Part shown: positions 54,405-64,000 of the stretch, in pieces
Numbering within the stretch: the stretch's first letter is position 1
Layout: each line of letters opens with the position of its first letter
Assembly (NCBI GenBank): GCA_028753945.1
Contig: JAPNXP010000008.1
Location: 3,348,001 to 3,412,000 of the forward strand
Reading direction: 5' to 3'
DNA length: 64,000 nt
From: Hexactinellida sp. DTS-2022
Taxonomy: Eukaryota; Porifera; Hexactinellida
Notes under the pieces: generated by a model
The model's input: the letters and a program-made list of their open reading frames with translations, nothing else
What the model was told of the DNA's origin: nothing
Database searches by the model: none
Program-made: the position numbers and the translations under genes

Positions 54405-54899
54405 ATGGGAACAATAAAATGCTTCTTTGACATCGCTATCGGCGGAAAAGGTGTAGGGCGCGTTGTTATGCAGTTGCGAGATGACATAGTACCGAAAACT
54501 GCTGAGAATTTTCGTGCACTCTGCACTGGGGAAAAGGGATTCGGTTTCAAGCAATCCAAAATCCATCGTATTATTCGAGGTTTTATGTGCCAAGGTGGAG
54601 ATTTCACTAGAGGTGACGGGACAGGCGGAAAAAGTATTTATGGCGAGAAATTTGCTGATGAGAATTTTACCCTCAAACACACAGGGCCTGGTGATCTAAG
54701 CATGGCTAATGCAGGCGCTAACACCAATGGGTCTCAATTCTTCCTTACCCTCGATAAAACCTCCTGGTTGGATGGAAAGCACGTGGTGTTTGGCAGCGTT
54801 ACCGAAGGAATGAAGATTGTCAAGAAAATGGAGGCTGTAGGGAATGAAAATGGAAAAACTTCTCAGGTAGTTACGATTGCAGGTTGTGGGCAACTATGA
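54405..54899 (+). CDS. PPIA: Cyclophilin A-type peptidyl-prolyl isomerase
   Basis: A 164-residue intronless ORF, the usual size of cytosolic cyclophilin A. It has the family blocks [46 protein letters not shown] (catalytic Arg, Phe and Gln), [35 protein letters not shown] and [13 protein letters not shown] (cyclosporin-contact Trp). It catalyses cis-trans isomerisation of prolyl bonds and acts as a folding helper. The first Met (IMGTIKCFF) is taken at 54405 because the frame has no earlier ATG. Lack of introns could mean a retrocopy, but no poly(A) tract or direct repeats are evident and the frame is intact. The symbol denotes the family; the exact ortholog is not established. Confidence 0.93.
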   Translation: MGTIKCFFDIAIGGKGVGRVVMQLRDDIVPKTAENFRALCTGEKGFGFKQSKIHRIIRGFMCQGGDFTRGDGTGGKSIYGEKFADENFTLKHTGPGDLSMANAGANTNGSQFFLTLDKTSWLDGKHVVFGSVTEGMKIVKKMEAVGNENGKTSQVVTIAGCGQL

Positions 54900-56016
54900 A
54901 TCTGTTAGCTAATTTGAATTGATTTAGACTTAGTTATTTCAGTTATAATTATTGTCTAGTGTCTAGGCTTGATCTAATAGATGTAATAACAGACTGTTCC
55001 CAAGTTTATCTACTTACATATGGTTTGTAGCTTAAATTATTATTGAGTACTCTTATTACTATGCAGTTTCTCTTATGAACGCATTTTGGTGCTTTAGGGC
55101 TTATATGTCGGGTTGCTCTGCTTTTTCTATAAAATTAGATTATTATTAATGTAGCAACTTGTCTTCCCACTCTAAGGTCATGGATTTCGACCAAGTATTT
55201 TGCAGGGCTAGAATTGGACACTCATAAAGAACTTTTAGCGCCTGAATTTTGTACGCCTGTCAATTTTCGCGCTCCTAAACACGAACTTATCCAATTTATA
55301 TGCCTCTAGGCCTATGACACGTCCGTGATAAACCCCTGGTTTCGATTATTGAGATTTGAGCGGACCAGCTCTCACTGTACTGCCGTAGATAATTCTGTTA
55401 TCTCATCGTACTACTAGCGTCCTACCCTACCCTACCTATTAGGTCCACTATTATACTCGTGTGCAGTATTATACAGACATTTGTAAATAAGCTCCTAATC
55501 CTGGTCTGACCCAATTTTTATACTCTTAAGTAAATTACAAAATAATGTTAGGGTATAGGGAAAAATTCCAAATTATCGCGCTCCTAATTAACATTTTTCC
55601 AAAAATAATACGCCAAAAAGAGCGTCTTGCGATCCTGGATAATTCCTTGTTCGTGTGTATTCATAGAGATCAGGAGTTAGAACTTAGAACAATTATACAA
55701 AAATTTTATTATAAATTAATGAAATGTACAATTTCCGAACTGTGGGCCCCAAGAAATTGTCTCGTCTTCCTGGGATCTCCTGTGCTCATTAACTTTTGTT
55801 ATTTGTGTAACTAATGCCCATAAATCAGAACTTATTACAATGGGTGTAGCATAAACCGCCTTGTACTGGACTACTGGCAGAATTGAATTTATTGTTCACC
55901 AAAGTGCTTCCAATTGCATTTTATGATTTATTAATGACCAAATTATCCAACAAATACATATAAAAATTAAAACATCAATTTTGATTTTTGAATAAATCTA
56001 GAAAATATGGATTATA
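54900..56016. other. Non-coding between cyclophilin and calmodulin-like gene
   Basis: AT-rich. A fragment near 55235-55285 (GCGCCTGAATTTTGTACGCC) echoes repeats at 26340-26520. An 89-codon open frame at 55545-55814 looks random. Confidence 0.4.
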
Positions 56017-56124
56017 CACTTTGGGATTGCATGTGTACCAGCCATTGTATTTCCGAGATCCGGGTAAATTCCGAGTTACGGGCACCCTCCGGATGACAAT
56101 TCCTGTATAAGAGAGGTTTGAGTG
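56017..56124. mobile_element. MITE related to 50377-50512
   Basis: Right end GAGAGGTTTGAGTG followed by TA, and left TA plus CACTTTGGGATT. The interior TTTCCGAGATCCGGGTAAAT resembles the CCGGATCTCGGAGG text of the sister MITE. The left end is diverged. Confidence 0.55.
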
Positions 56125-56561
56125 TATTTAAATATTTGTTTGTATGTTCCGAGTTGATTGAACTGGACGGTTTCCAATTCTGATCTTTTGGCATCCGACA
56201 ACAAGTTGAGCTTTCCACTTTGAAGCTTAGCTTAGTTTCCATAATTGTGTTATTGGTTCGTCCCTTGACCCCGCTGAACTGATTGTTGCCGCTAATAACA
56301 TGATCGCAGATAAGTTTGTATTCACAACTCTGATTCTATTATTGCATCAATATTATTTGGTTAGTATAAATGGTTTATATAACCATGTAAAATCAATTAC
56401 CATAGCAAATATATTTGCATAGATTTTCATAAAATATTAATAAAATCTATCGGACGGGGATGATAAACAAGTAATTTATATTATATTGCCTCATTATGCG
56501 TATATAATTAGATTTAATTTTATACTGTTGGTTTCTGTACTTGCACTTGTGGATTGTGAGA
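56125..56561 (+). promoter_or_regulatory. Upstream region of the calmodulin-like gene
   Basis: AT-rich. TATATAA-like text occurs near 56505-56512 (CGTATATAATTAG), about 50 bp before the ATG, a possible core promoter. Confidence 0.3.
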
Positions 56562-57011
56562 ATGGCAGATCAACTCGCCGAAGAGCAAGTTAAAGAATTC
56601 AAAGAGGCGTTTGCGCTGTTCGACAGAGACGGAGACGGTTTCATAGTAACGAGGGAGCTGGGAACAGTCATGCGGTCCCTGGGCCAGAACCCCACTGAGG
56701 CGGAGCTACAGGACATGATCAATGAAGTAGACATCGACGGTAACGGAACGATTGATTTTCCAGACTTTCTCTCCATGATGGCGCGCAAAATGAAAGAGGT
56801 AGACGTTGAATCTGAGATTCGCGAGGCATTCAAGGTGTTTGACAAGGAGGGCAACGGGCTGATCAGTGCTAGCGAGCTGCGCCACATCATGACTAGTCTG
56901 GGGGAGAAGCTGAGTGAGGAGGAGGTCGAAGATATGATGAGAGAGGCAGAGGTGGACGGAGAGGGACAGGTCAACTACGATAACTTCGTTAAGATGATGA
57001 CGTCAAAATGA
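56562..57011 (+). CDS. Calmodulin-like protein with altered C-lobe
   Basis: Exactly 149 residues as in calmodulin, starting [20 protein letters not shown]. Four EF-hand loops: [12 protein letters not shown] (canonical), [12 protein letters not shown] (near canonical; position 12 is Asp), [12 protein letters not shown] (Glu at position 3) and [12 protein letters not shown]. The last has Glu for Asp at position 1 and Asn for the bidentate Glu at position 12, which should greatly weaken or abolish calcium binding (known EF-hand rules). The linker [18 protein letters not shown] and end VKMMTSK are calmodulin-like. It probably senses calcium mainly through its N-lobe and could bind a subset of calmodulin targets. 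Intronless, unlike typical animal calmodulin genes, so an old retrocopy or fast-evolving paralog is likely. AATAAA follows at 57307. Confidence 0.9.
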   Translation: MADQLAEEQVKEFKEAFALFDRDGDGFIVTRELGTVMRSLGQNPTEAELQDMINEVDIDGNGTIDFPDFLSMMARKMKEVDVESEIREAFKVFDKEGNGLISASELRHIMTSLGEKLSEEEVEDMMREAEVDGEGQVNYDNFVKMMTSK

Positions 57012-57306
57012 CGTCATACTACTGCTCGGCACTTCTCGCTCAATAACTTGTTGTTAGTACTTATTTGAAAGGAAAGGTATTCTAGGTATATATTGAGAGA
57101 TCTATTTGTTGGTGTTACTTATTTGCATTCACATTATTCAATATCTGGCATATATTCAATTCAAATATACTTTTTGCAAATTGCAATGGAGAAAGGAGTT
57201 TTAGTACCTCATTACTGGTAATGTTAAGACCTTAAACTAAAGTTACCCTAATTTTAAAGAGATTAAATAAGTTACAATTATAATTTATTATTTTATTAAT
57301 TAAATC

Positions 57307-57312
57307 AATAAA
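57307..57312 (+). promoter_or_regulatory. Candidate polyadenylation signal (calmodulin-like gene)
   Basis: AATAAA about 300 nt after the stop, the first good match in the 3' flank. Confidence 0.45.
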
Positions 57313-57840
57313 GAGATAATGAGGAGGTGAGGTTCTTTGAAAGGCATTTTTATGCGAATTAATTGCGTATACATATTTTTCCAGTATTTATCCAATCTTA
57401 CCACAATTATTTTATGGACACTTTTACAAAGTGCATGCAATATGATAATATAGGTATAGGTCCATTATGGATATTGATCCGTTCTATTCAAGGCAAGGTA
57501 ACAAAAAGGAAATAACAGGCTTCATTTTTATTCATCATATAACTAGACTATGCCACAAAGGTAATCAGGTAACGTTAGTACAATGCCTATCATCTTTGAC
57601 ACAAATCAGTAACAAAATCTAGACCTAAAATTATGATTTGAAATTGAAAATAATTTCTTCCAACTACGTATTACTTTTCTTTCAATAACTAATAATTTGT
57701 AATCACATCTTTCCACATCTACTAAATCTACTAATATAGTGATTTGCTTATCTATTCTAAACAAACGAACTTTATCCTACACACTATAATGTTATGTCTT
57801 ATGTTACATCTCCACTGCACTGCTAACTGTAACTCTAGTA
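57313..57840. other. Intergenic between calmodulin-like gene and MCCC2
   Basis: AT-rich, no feature recognised; must include the MCCC2 promoter. Confidence 0.35.
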
Positions 57841-60800
57841 ATGATCAGGTGTAGACATTTGTTGCGCAGCTTAGCTCCCGCCGCGCGCAGGCCCCGCCCC
57901 CAGCGACAGTTCCACTCTGGCGACGAGCAGTCGCTCTCCCAGATCGGATCCCCCCTGGACCCCACGGAGCCCGCTCTCCGGGAGAACGCGGCCAGTCTCC
58001 GGGAGATGGTCTCTCTGCTGGAGCGGAGACTGGAGAAGATACGGGAGGGCGGGGGGGAGCGGGCCAAGCAGAGACACCTGGCCCGAGGGAAGCTGATGCC
58101 CAGGGACAGGATATCTCTCCTGCTGGATCCGGGGTCCAGCTTCCTGGAGCTGTCTCCGCTAGCAGGTACTCTGTACTAATCTACTGCAGCTCCTATATAG
58201 CGTGATGCATGTATAACGTAAATGGGTGTTGAAATTATCTTTATTCGCTCGTTAATACTATTGATTATTCACAGCTGTTATGAGTGTCCGTTGCCTAGGG
58301 TACCAGCTGTACGGGTCTGAGGAGGTCCCGGCGGGTGGCATCATCACGGGGATAGGCTGCGTCGATGGAACGGAGTGCGTTATAGTAGCCAACGACGCCA
58401 CTGTCAAGGGGGGCACCTACTACCCTATCACTGTCAAGAAGCACCTACGCGCCCAGGAAATCGGCGCCCAGAACCGACTGCCCTGCATCTACCTGGTGGA
58501 CTCCGGCGGCGCCAACCTGCCCCGACAGGAGGAGGTGTTCCCCGACAGAGAGCACTTCGGACGCATTTTCTACAACCAGGCTACCATGTCCGGCATGTCT
58601 GTCCCTCAGATTGCAGCCGTGCTGGGCTCCTGCACCGCGGGTGAGCTATAGCGAAACGCAGTCATTGGGGCTCCGCTTAATAGAGTAACCTCGGGACCAG
58701 GTTACTAAGCTTTGACCCGATTAAGCGGAGAAATCTATTAACCGATGGCTCTATTAAGCGGAGTCGACTGTACATACAATGTGTAGCAGTTCTTTGAAAT
58801 TATAAGTGTTAATTCCTCATAATTAATGTTAAATACAGTATATACTAACTATATAAATAATAATTTTATAACCGCCAAATATTGTTAATTTGGAAGTCGA
58901 AAGTATCAATTCGCCGCTCTCCATCACAACCATTTCCCAGTCCTATAAAACCTAACGTATTTCCCCCCACACCCCAATATTCTTCTGTTCGACTGCACTC
59001 ATCAGCCTCTATGTTATGGTGCTATAGGCGGCGCCTACGTTCCTGCGATGGCAGACGAGAGCATCATCGTGAAGGACACGGGCACCATCTTCCTCGCGGG
59101 GCCGCCGCTGGTGCGCGCCGCGACGGGAGAGGAGGTGACGGAGCAGGAGCTGGGAGGGGCAGACCTGCACTGCCGCGAGTCCGGCGTGGCAGACTACTTC
59201 GCTGTGGACGACAGACACGCCCTCTCCCTGGTCAGACGAGTCGTGTCGCGTCTCAACCGCAAGAAGCGGGTGGAGCTAGCCCTGCGGAGACCCGAGGAGC
59301 CTCTCTTCTCCCAGCAGGAGCTCTGCATGCTGGCCTCACCCAATGTGCAGAAGCCGTTCCTAATGTACGAGATCCTGGCCAGGATTGTAGACGGTAGCAG
59401 GTCAGTCTCGTGCGCTTTATTAACCTGATAGTCATAGGAATTAGGAAATCTAATTTCCGAGAATTTATGAATGCGATTACCTCGCTAATTGGAATAAGCG
59501 CATTGGCGCTTATTTTCGCGACGATATATTAATTCCGGTTAATTATGGTAGAAACCTAATTGCTTCCGCGATATTATAGTGTGATGCTGGAGTATTTCTA
59601 ATTAATAAGTTACCTGTGATTGCTATCAGAGTTCACTATAATATTTCAGTTCTATTTATTTCCTATATATGCTTATAGATTTGACGAATTCAAAGCTCTT
59701 TACGGTCAGACGTTGATAACTGGGTTTGCACACATCCATGGTTATCCAGTGGGCATACTAGCCAACAACGGAGTTCTCCTCTCGGAGTCTGCTCTCAAGG
59801 GAACTCACTTCATTCAGCTCTGCTGCCAGAGAGGAATACCGCTCGTATTCATTCAGAACATAGCCGGGTTCGCAGTGGGGCGGGTGGCGGAGGCGGGCGG
59901 CATTGCTAAGAACGGAGCTAAGATGGTGCACGCAGTGGCTAATGCGAAGGTTCCTAAGATTACACTGATTGTGGGAGGGAGCTTCGGAGCAGGGAACTAC
60001 GGTAAGTTAATCTTAGCTGCAATAGACGGGTTTAAGTTATAACTTATTTGTGAGGTGAGTTGTACGCGGGTTTAACCAAACTAAATCAGAAATTAGGAAT
60101 CTTAACTTGAGCTATTGACATCTTTGAATTGTCTATTGACAACCAGCTGAATTAAATTCGGTATCTAAAACGCCTGCTATTTCAGAGTAGCCAGAATAAT
60201 TAATTCTATAAATTTTTTGTTCGACTGAAGTTATTTCCAAATTTTTTAGTTTAATTCTTTGTTCTTCTGTTCTTTTGTTCTAATTAATTTCTATGAGAAA
60301 TCATTATGTATGAATAATTTTCAAAGATTATCCATTAGGTTTCCTTTAGAAAGAGTTTTCTCCTTTTTTCGATCCGCAGTTTTACATGGGTTGAATACCA
60401 AGTTGAATATTCTATTTATTTCATTGTTAAATGCCCATATAAACTTTTTGAATCTTTACCTTCTCTCTGAATTACATATACATTAGCTTCAATCTTTTTA
60501 CGAAACTCAAAGCAATTCTAGACTATAACTCAGTAGAATGGGAGCATTCTTGACCTCTCCGAACACGAGCAAGCAGAGCTGCAGTGGGAGCGGTTCTCAC
60601 GAGCACGTGACGTACCACTACGGGGCCTCCTGCATGCAGGGCTGGCGCGTGGACATGGAGGACGCGCACAGCTCCGTCCCAGTCCTGGACAGCGACACGG
60701 CGCTATTCGCCGTCTACGACGGACACGGGGGGAAGGAGGTGGCTCTCTACTGCAGGGAGAACATCTGCGACAGACTCAAGAAGTGCGCCGCCTTTTCGGA

Positions 60801-63011
60801 GGGGCGCATCGGAGACGCGCTGCAGGAGACGTTCCTGCAGCTGGACGAGGAGGTGAGGGGCGTCCCGGCTGTCTCCGAGATGCGGCAGCTGTTGCGCAGG
60901 GAGAACGGCAGTCCCCAGGGGGCGGACTCCAGCTCCGGGGACACGGACTACAGACCGACCGAGGACGAGGAGCTGCTGCTGAAGCAGGAGGCGGAGATCC
61001 CTCTGGATGACATCATCGCTCAGTTCGGAGCTCCCAACGGCAGCGGCGACAGGAGGAGCATGCTGCGCGCGCTCCTGGAGGAGGGGCTGGACGATGGCAG
61101 CTCCGGGAGCAGCGCGGGGGAGGAGGGGACTCCGAGCGAGAGCGAGAGCTCTCTCTCTGAGGAGGCCCCGAGTCCTTCTGACCAATCTCAATCTCAAGAC
61201 GATGAAGACCAGGATACTCCCTCACTACCAAAACCTTATAATGGAATCCCTGAGATTGAGAAGGAACCTGTTGCTGCAGGAGAGACTCGTGTCAAGAATA
61301 AGGCCGGGGGCTGCCCGTTCGACGCTAGCTCCAACGTGGAGGTCCCCTGTCCGGAGCCGCACCAGTCCCTCCCCTCCCCCATCCACTCGCCGGACAAGCT
61401 GTCCCGCCTGGAAGCCGCGGACGGCGCCGCGTCGGAGGAGGTGGACGCCGCGCTGAGAGGAGACCCGGAGGAGCAGGACCGGACGCCGCTGCTGCCGGAC
61501 CCCGTCTCCAGCGACGAGGAGCAGGGGCCCCCTCCCCCCGGACAGAGCTACGCCCCCTACAAGCTCACAAGGAAAAACCACACGGAAGGATTCGAGAGTG
61601 GAACCACTGCAGTCGTGTGCGTCATCTACAAAGGAGAAATAATAGTGGCTAACGCAGGGGACTCGAGGTGCGTCCTGTCGAGACAGGGACAGGCGTACCC
61701 GCTCTCGTTCGACCACAAGCCCACGGACGCAGAGGAGCTGAAGCGGATCACGAGGGCCGGCGGCTCAGTAAGCCTGGACGGGCGCGTCAACTCGGGTCTC
61801 AACCTCTCCCGCGCTATCGGTGACCACACCTACAAGTGCAACCAGGACCTGTCTCTGGAGGAGCAGATGATAAGCGCACTGCCCGACATCAACAGCACCA
61901 CGCTACAGCCCGGAGACAGCTTCCTGCTCTTGGCATGCGATGGGATATTTAACGTGATGGACAACCAGGAGGCTGTCACGTTTGTACAGAAACGGTTGAA
62001 CCGGGTAGATCTCTCCAAGGAGGGACCCTCTGCTCTCGCTCGCATCTGCGAGGAACTGTGCGACGGCTGTCTGGCAGACAACACTCAGAATGATGGCTCG
62101 GGCTGCGACAACATGACAGTTGTGCTCGTGGTCCCAGAGACCACCAACCAGAACTTGGACTCAGCTCCCAAGAGAAAGAGGAAAATATCTGGTGAAGCTG
62201 AGAATTCTAAAAGATTCAAATCTAACAATCTAGCCTCGAGCTCCTAGTAGCGCTATCAAGCCACACTTATCAGTTTAGGCACTCTAGCTCTCTATTCTTT
62301 CATACATTTCTTGCCTAATTTTTAACGAATCCATTCAATGCATTGCATATGATCCACTTGTAACAAATTTATACTAATGAATCGGACTAGTCACATTGAT
62401 AAATTGCCTCTATTTTAGAGTTGAATAAATTCAGTTCTAATTAAGGTGCCAGGATAGGCCAGGATTTCTCAGATTCATTAAATAATTATACAATTTATCC
62501 CCCATCCCGTTTTTATTTGTATTTCTGAATAATACGTATAACTTCAACCAAGAATCCAGTAATACTCCATAGCAAATTTCTACGCAAAATATCAAATACT
62601 TTTCAATTGAGCAAACTTTTTGGTGGCACCCTAAGATTCGAATGTGGAATGAGTATAACAATTTGTGTAGGCATGTGTGGCCGTGCCTACTCCCCTCGCT
62701 TCCTGTTCATGTGGCCCAACGCGCGGATCTCCGTCATGGGCGGGGAGCAAGCTGCCGGCGTGCTAGCGCAGATAAAGGCCGCAGGCGCTCGCAAGCAGGG
62801 CAAAGAGTGGAGCTCTGAGCAGGAATCAGCCTTCAAGGCGCCCATAATACAGGCTTTCGAAGAGCAGAGCTCCGCTTACTACAGCAGTGCTAGGCTGTGG
62901 GACGACGGAGTTATCGACCCAGCAGACACACGGCGCGTGCTGGGGCTCAGTCTCAGCGCTTCCCTGAATGCTCCCATTGAGGATACACGGTTTGGTGTAT
63001 TCAGAATGTGA
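57841..63011 (+). CDS. MCCC2: Methylcrotonyl-CoA carboxylase beta subunit, five exons
   Basis: Exons 57841-58165, 58275-58640, 59028-59400, 59679-60001 and 62671-63011 have GT-AG junctions with consistent phases and sum to 576 codons (575 aa; animal MCCC2 is ~563). The N-terminus [20 protein letters not shown] is a basic mitochondrial targeting sequence. Diagnostic blocks are [104 protein letters not shown]-type [40 protein letters not shown] and [19 protein letters not shown]. It is the biotin-dependent carboxyltransferase half of the leucine-degradation enzyme in mitochondria. Exon 5 lies beyond the whole PPM1G gene, giving intron 4 a length of 2.67 kb against 0.1-0.4 kb for the others. Coding sequence is GC-rich. 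Confidence 0.95.
58664..58769. mobile_element. Tigger-like MITE in intron 2 of MCCC2
   Basis: CTCCGCTTAATAGAGTAACC, GACCCGATTAAGCGGAGAAA and the end CTATTAAGCGGAGTCGACTG followed by TA match the element at 12442-12624, with an internal deletion and a diverged left end. Confidence 0.8.
60002..60537 (+). promoter_or_regulatory. Intronic sequence upstream of nested PPM1G
   Basis: AT-rich stretch between the MCCC2 exon-4 donor and the PPM1G start codon. It must contain the PPM1G promoter if that gene is transcribed independently. No clear TATA box. Confidence 0.35.
60538..62247 (+). CDS. PPM1G: PP2C-type protein phosphatase 1G, nested in an MCCC2 intron
   Basis: A 569-residue intronless ORF (vertebrate PPM1G ~546). 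It starts [11 protein letters not shown], with Gly2 and Thr6 fitting an N-myristoylation site. PP2C motifs: [24 protein letters not shown] (metal-binding Asp), then a long acidic, Ser/Glu-rich insert (about residues 125-330) that typifies PPM1G. Catalysis resumes with [65 protein letters not shown] and [11 protein letters not shown]. The C-terminus KRKRKISG...KRFK is a nuclear localisation-type signal. It dephosphorylates Ser/Thr on nuclear splicing and chromatin proteins using Mn/Mg. It sits complete and in the same orientation inside intron 4 of MCCC2, with its own AATAAA at 62424. Very GC-rich. Confidence 0.95.
   Translation: MGAFLTSPNTSKQSCSGSGSHEHVTYHYGASCMQGWRVDMEDAHSSVPVLDSDTALFAVYDGHGGKEVALYCRENICDRLKKCAAFSEGRIGDALQETFLQLDEEVRGVPAVSEMRQLLRRENGSPQGADSSSGDTDYRPTEDEELLLKQEAEIPLDDIIAQFGAPNGSGDRRSMLRALLEEGLDDGSSGSSAGEEGTPSESESSLSEEAPSPSDQSQSQDDEDQDTPSLPKPYNGIPEIEKEPVAAGETRVKNKAGGCPFDASSNVEVPCPEPHQSLPSPIHSPDKLSRLEAADGAASEEVDAALRGDPEEQDRTPLLPDPVSSDEEQGPPPPGQSYAPYKLTRKNHTEGFESGTTAVVCVIYKGEIIVANAGDSRCVLSRQGQAYPLSFDHKPTDAEELKRITRAGGSVSLDGRVNSGLNLSRAIGDHTYKCNQDLSLEEQMISALPDINSTTLQPGDSFLLLACDGIFNVMDNQEAVTFVQKRLNRVDLSKEGPSALARICEELCDGCLADNTQNDGSGCDNMTVVLVVPETTNQNLDSAPKRKRKISGEAENSKRFKSNNLASSS
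62424..62429 (+). promoter_or_regulatory. Candidate polyadenylation signal (PPM1G)
   Basis: AATAAA 177 nt after the PPM1G stop and before MCCC2 exon 5. Its use would end PPM1G mRNA and, if read in the MCCC2 transcript, truncate MCCC2. Confidence 0.5.
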
Positions 63012-63274
63012 AGTGATACGAATTAGCCTTTCTATTTCCGATCCACTCTTGCGATTAGAGCTATATTGTTACAAATTTACAATAGTGATCAGTTGTACGC
63101 GCGGTAAATCGCTACTATTTAGAGTTTAGACAATTAATTTCGATTAACATATTTATTAGCACAAGACTCTCCACTCCCATCCCTTCAGTTCTGATTACAG
63201 ATGTGCACCTGGGGTCACGATTTTTTATTACATCTTTTTTGGACACATTTTTACACCTGTTTAATGTTAGAAAA

Positions 63275-63510
63275 GGGACAATAAATAGTACGCGAATATT
63301 CAATTTATATGCATCCGATAGAGAATTTAATTCTACACCTTTTCACAGTGCACGAATTTTAAAATTGGGCTTAGTTTGTGCCACAATTGAGTTGCAAATT
63401 TCCTTTGTTTACTAACACTTCAAGTTCAATTGAAAGTGTTAAATCTAATTATATTGTTTTAACTTGCGATAATTATATTGATTCAGCTTGTGAGATCGGG
63501 TAGGCTTCTA
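63275..63510. repeat. Dispersed repeat, inverted copy at 34955-35160
   Basis: TAGAGAATTTAATTCTACAC, TTGGGCTTAGTTTGTGCCAC and GCAAATTTCCTTTGTTTACT match 34955-35160 in reverse complement. Confidence 0.75.
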
Positions 63511-64000
63511 TTCTCAAATTGAAAATATCTAATAATTCGCTCTGTGTTTAACTTATAGAGACGGTTCCAATTAGATTATTGGGGTTATCGAGTGTGCTGA
63601 ATTCAAATATGATAGTGAAATTCAATTTAGATTAATAATTTTTGCAAATAATTAAATTAATTTATTTTGCTGTACATAATAATGGTGTTAAATTATTAAT
63701 AAATTAATTAAATATTTCTACTAGTAATTAGCTAAATTTTATTAATCTCAGAAATGATATAAGATAGAAACAAACTTTCAATTGATCAATTGGTCCTTAT
63801 GCCACGTACCACCTATACAATTGGGTCTTGACACCTTGAGGTGATGATGACATCGTCAAAAATGTGTTTTACAACTTTGTGAATTATATATTTCGGATGG
63901 GTTGGTTGGTGTTGGGTGAACACCCAACACGCACATAAAAATGGTAACTCATCACCTATTATATTCTACTGAAACTTGAATATCTCTGAAATGAAGTGAG
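63511..64000. other. Non-coding window end
   Basis: AT-rich. A perfect short hairpin GTGTTGGGTG-AA-CACCCAACAC lies at 63909-63930. Otherwise no gene or repeat is recognised. Confidence 0.4.

Noticed and set aside
58882..59435. Alternative frames over MCCC2 exon 3
   Set aside because: They overlap the exon that continues the MCCC2 protein in consistent phase; low-complexity arginine-rich translations.
60703..61716. Several long open frames opposite or overlapping PPM1G
   Set aside because: High GC content removes stop codons. The frames are arginine/proline-rich shadows of the PPM1G insert and show no domain.
63909..63930. Short hairpin near the window end as a functional RNA
   Set aside because: A 10-bp stem alone is common by chance and has no supporting context.
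1..64000. tRNA and rRNA genes
   Set aside because: I looked for tRNA box A/B-like and rRNA core sequences and saw none convincing; a covariance-model scan would be decisive.

Overview
This 64 kb window is AT-rich eukaryotic DNA with GT-AG introns, long non-coding stretches and many transposons. The host genes are animal-type: a receptor tyrosine phosphatase with lectin and Ig domains, an SLC47-like MATE transporter, fucose-1-phosphate guanylyltransferase, MCCC2, PPM1G, calmodulin and cyclophilin. A small-intron, non-bilaterian-type animal such as a sponge is plausible, but the sequence does not name the organism.

Layout. 1-6 kb: a Mutator-like transposase cut by the window edge, a fold-back element, hAT MITEs and a minisatellite-bearing repeat. 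6-8.2 kb: a WD40 exon relic, then intronless fucose-1-phosphate guanylyltransferase (minus). 9.7-12.4 kb: a decayed MULE transposon directly upstream of a 5'-truncated aldo-keto reductase. 12.4-19.4 kb: nested MITEs, dispersed composite repeats and a MATE pseudogene fragment. 19.4-25.8 kb: a 6.4 kb KDZ/Zisupton-type DNA transposon with inverted terminal repeats. It carries a six-exon transposase whose splice phases all agree (839 aa) and a convergent partner gene joining an NRF1-like DNA-binding region, a Ulp1-type protease and a PHD finger. 26.6-28.2 kb: a second, longer MATE pseudogene. 28.3-33.2 kb: a repeat complex with about nine copies of a ~140 bp minisatellite and a 1.2 kb unit in tandem. 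33.7-36.9 kb: a P-element-like relic and more MITEs.

37.5-51.1 kb is the most interesting host region. It holds a receptor family with one shared ectodomain (signal peptide, C-type lectin, Ig) spliced at identical phases to two different cytoplasmic modules. One is a tandem tyrosine phosphatase (minus strand, 1013 aa model). The other is a short tail with several SH2-type tyrosine motifs (plus strand, 435 aa model). Two further broken copies lie between them, and the promoters and ectodomains of the two full genes form an inverted duplication.

51-54 kb: Tc1-like and nested hAT elements. 54.4-63.0 kb: housekeeping genes on the plus strand: intronless cyclophilin, an intronless calmodulin-like gene with an altered C-lobe, and five-exon MCCC2 whose last intron contains the complete intronless PPM1G phosphatase gene. 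These last two are strikingly GC-rich beside everything else.

Gene models were built by hand from reading frames, splice sites and phase agreement. Family names come from motif recognition, not database searches.
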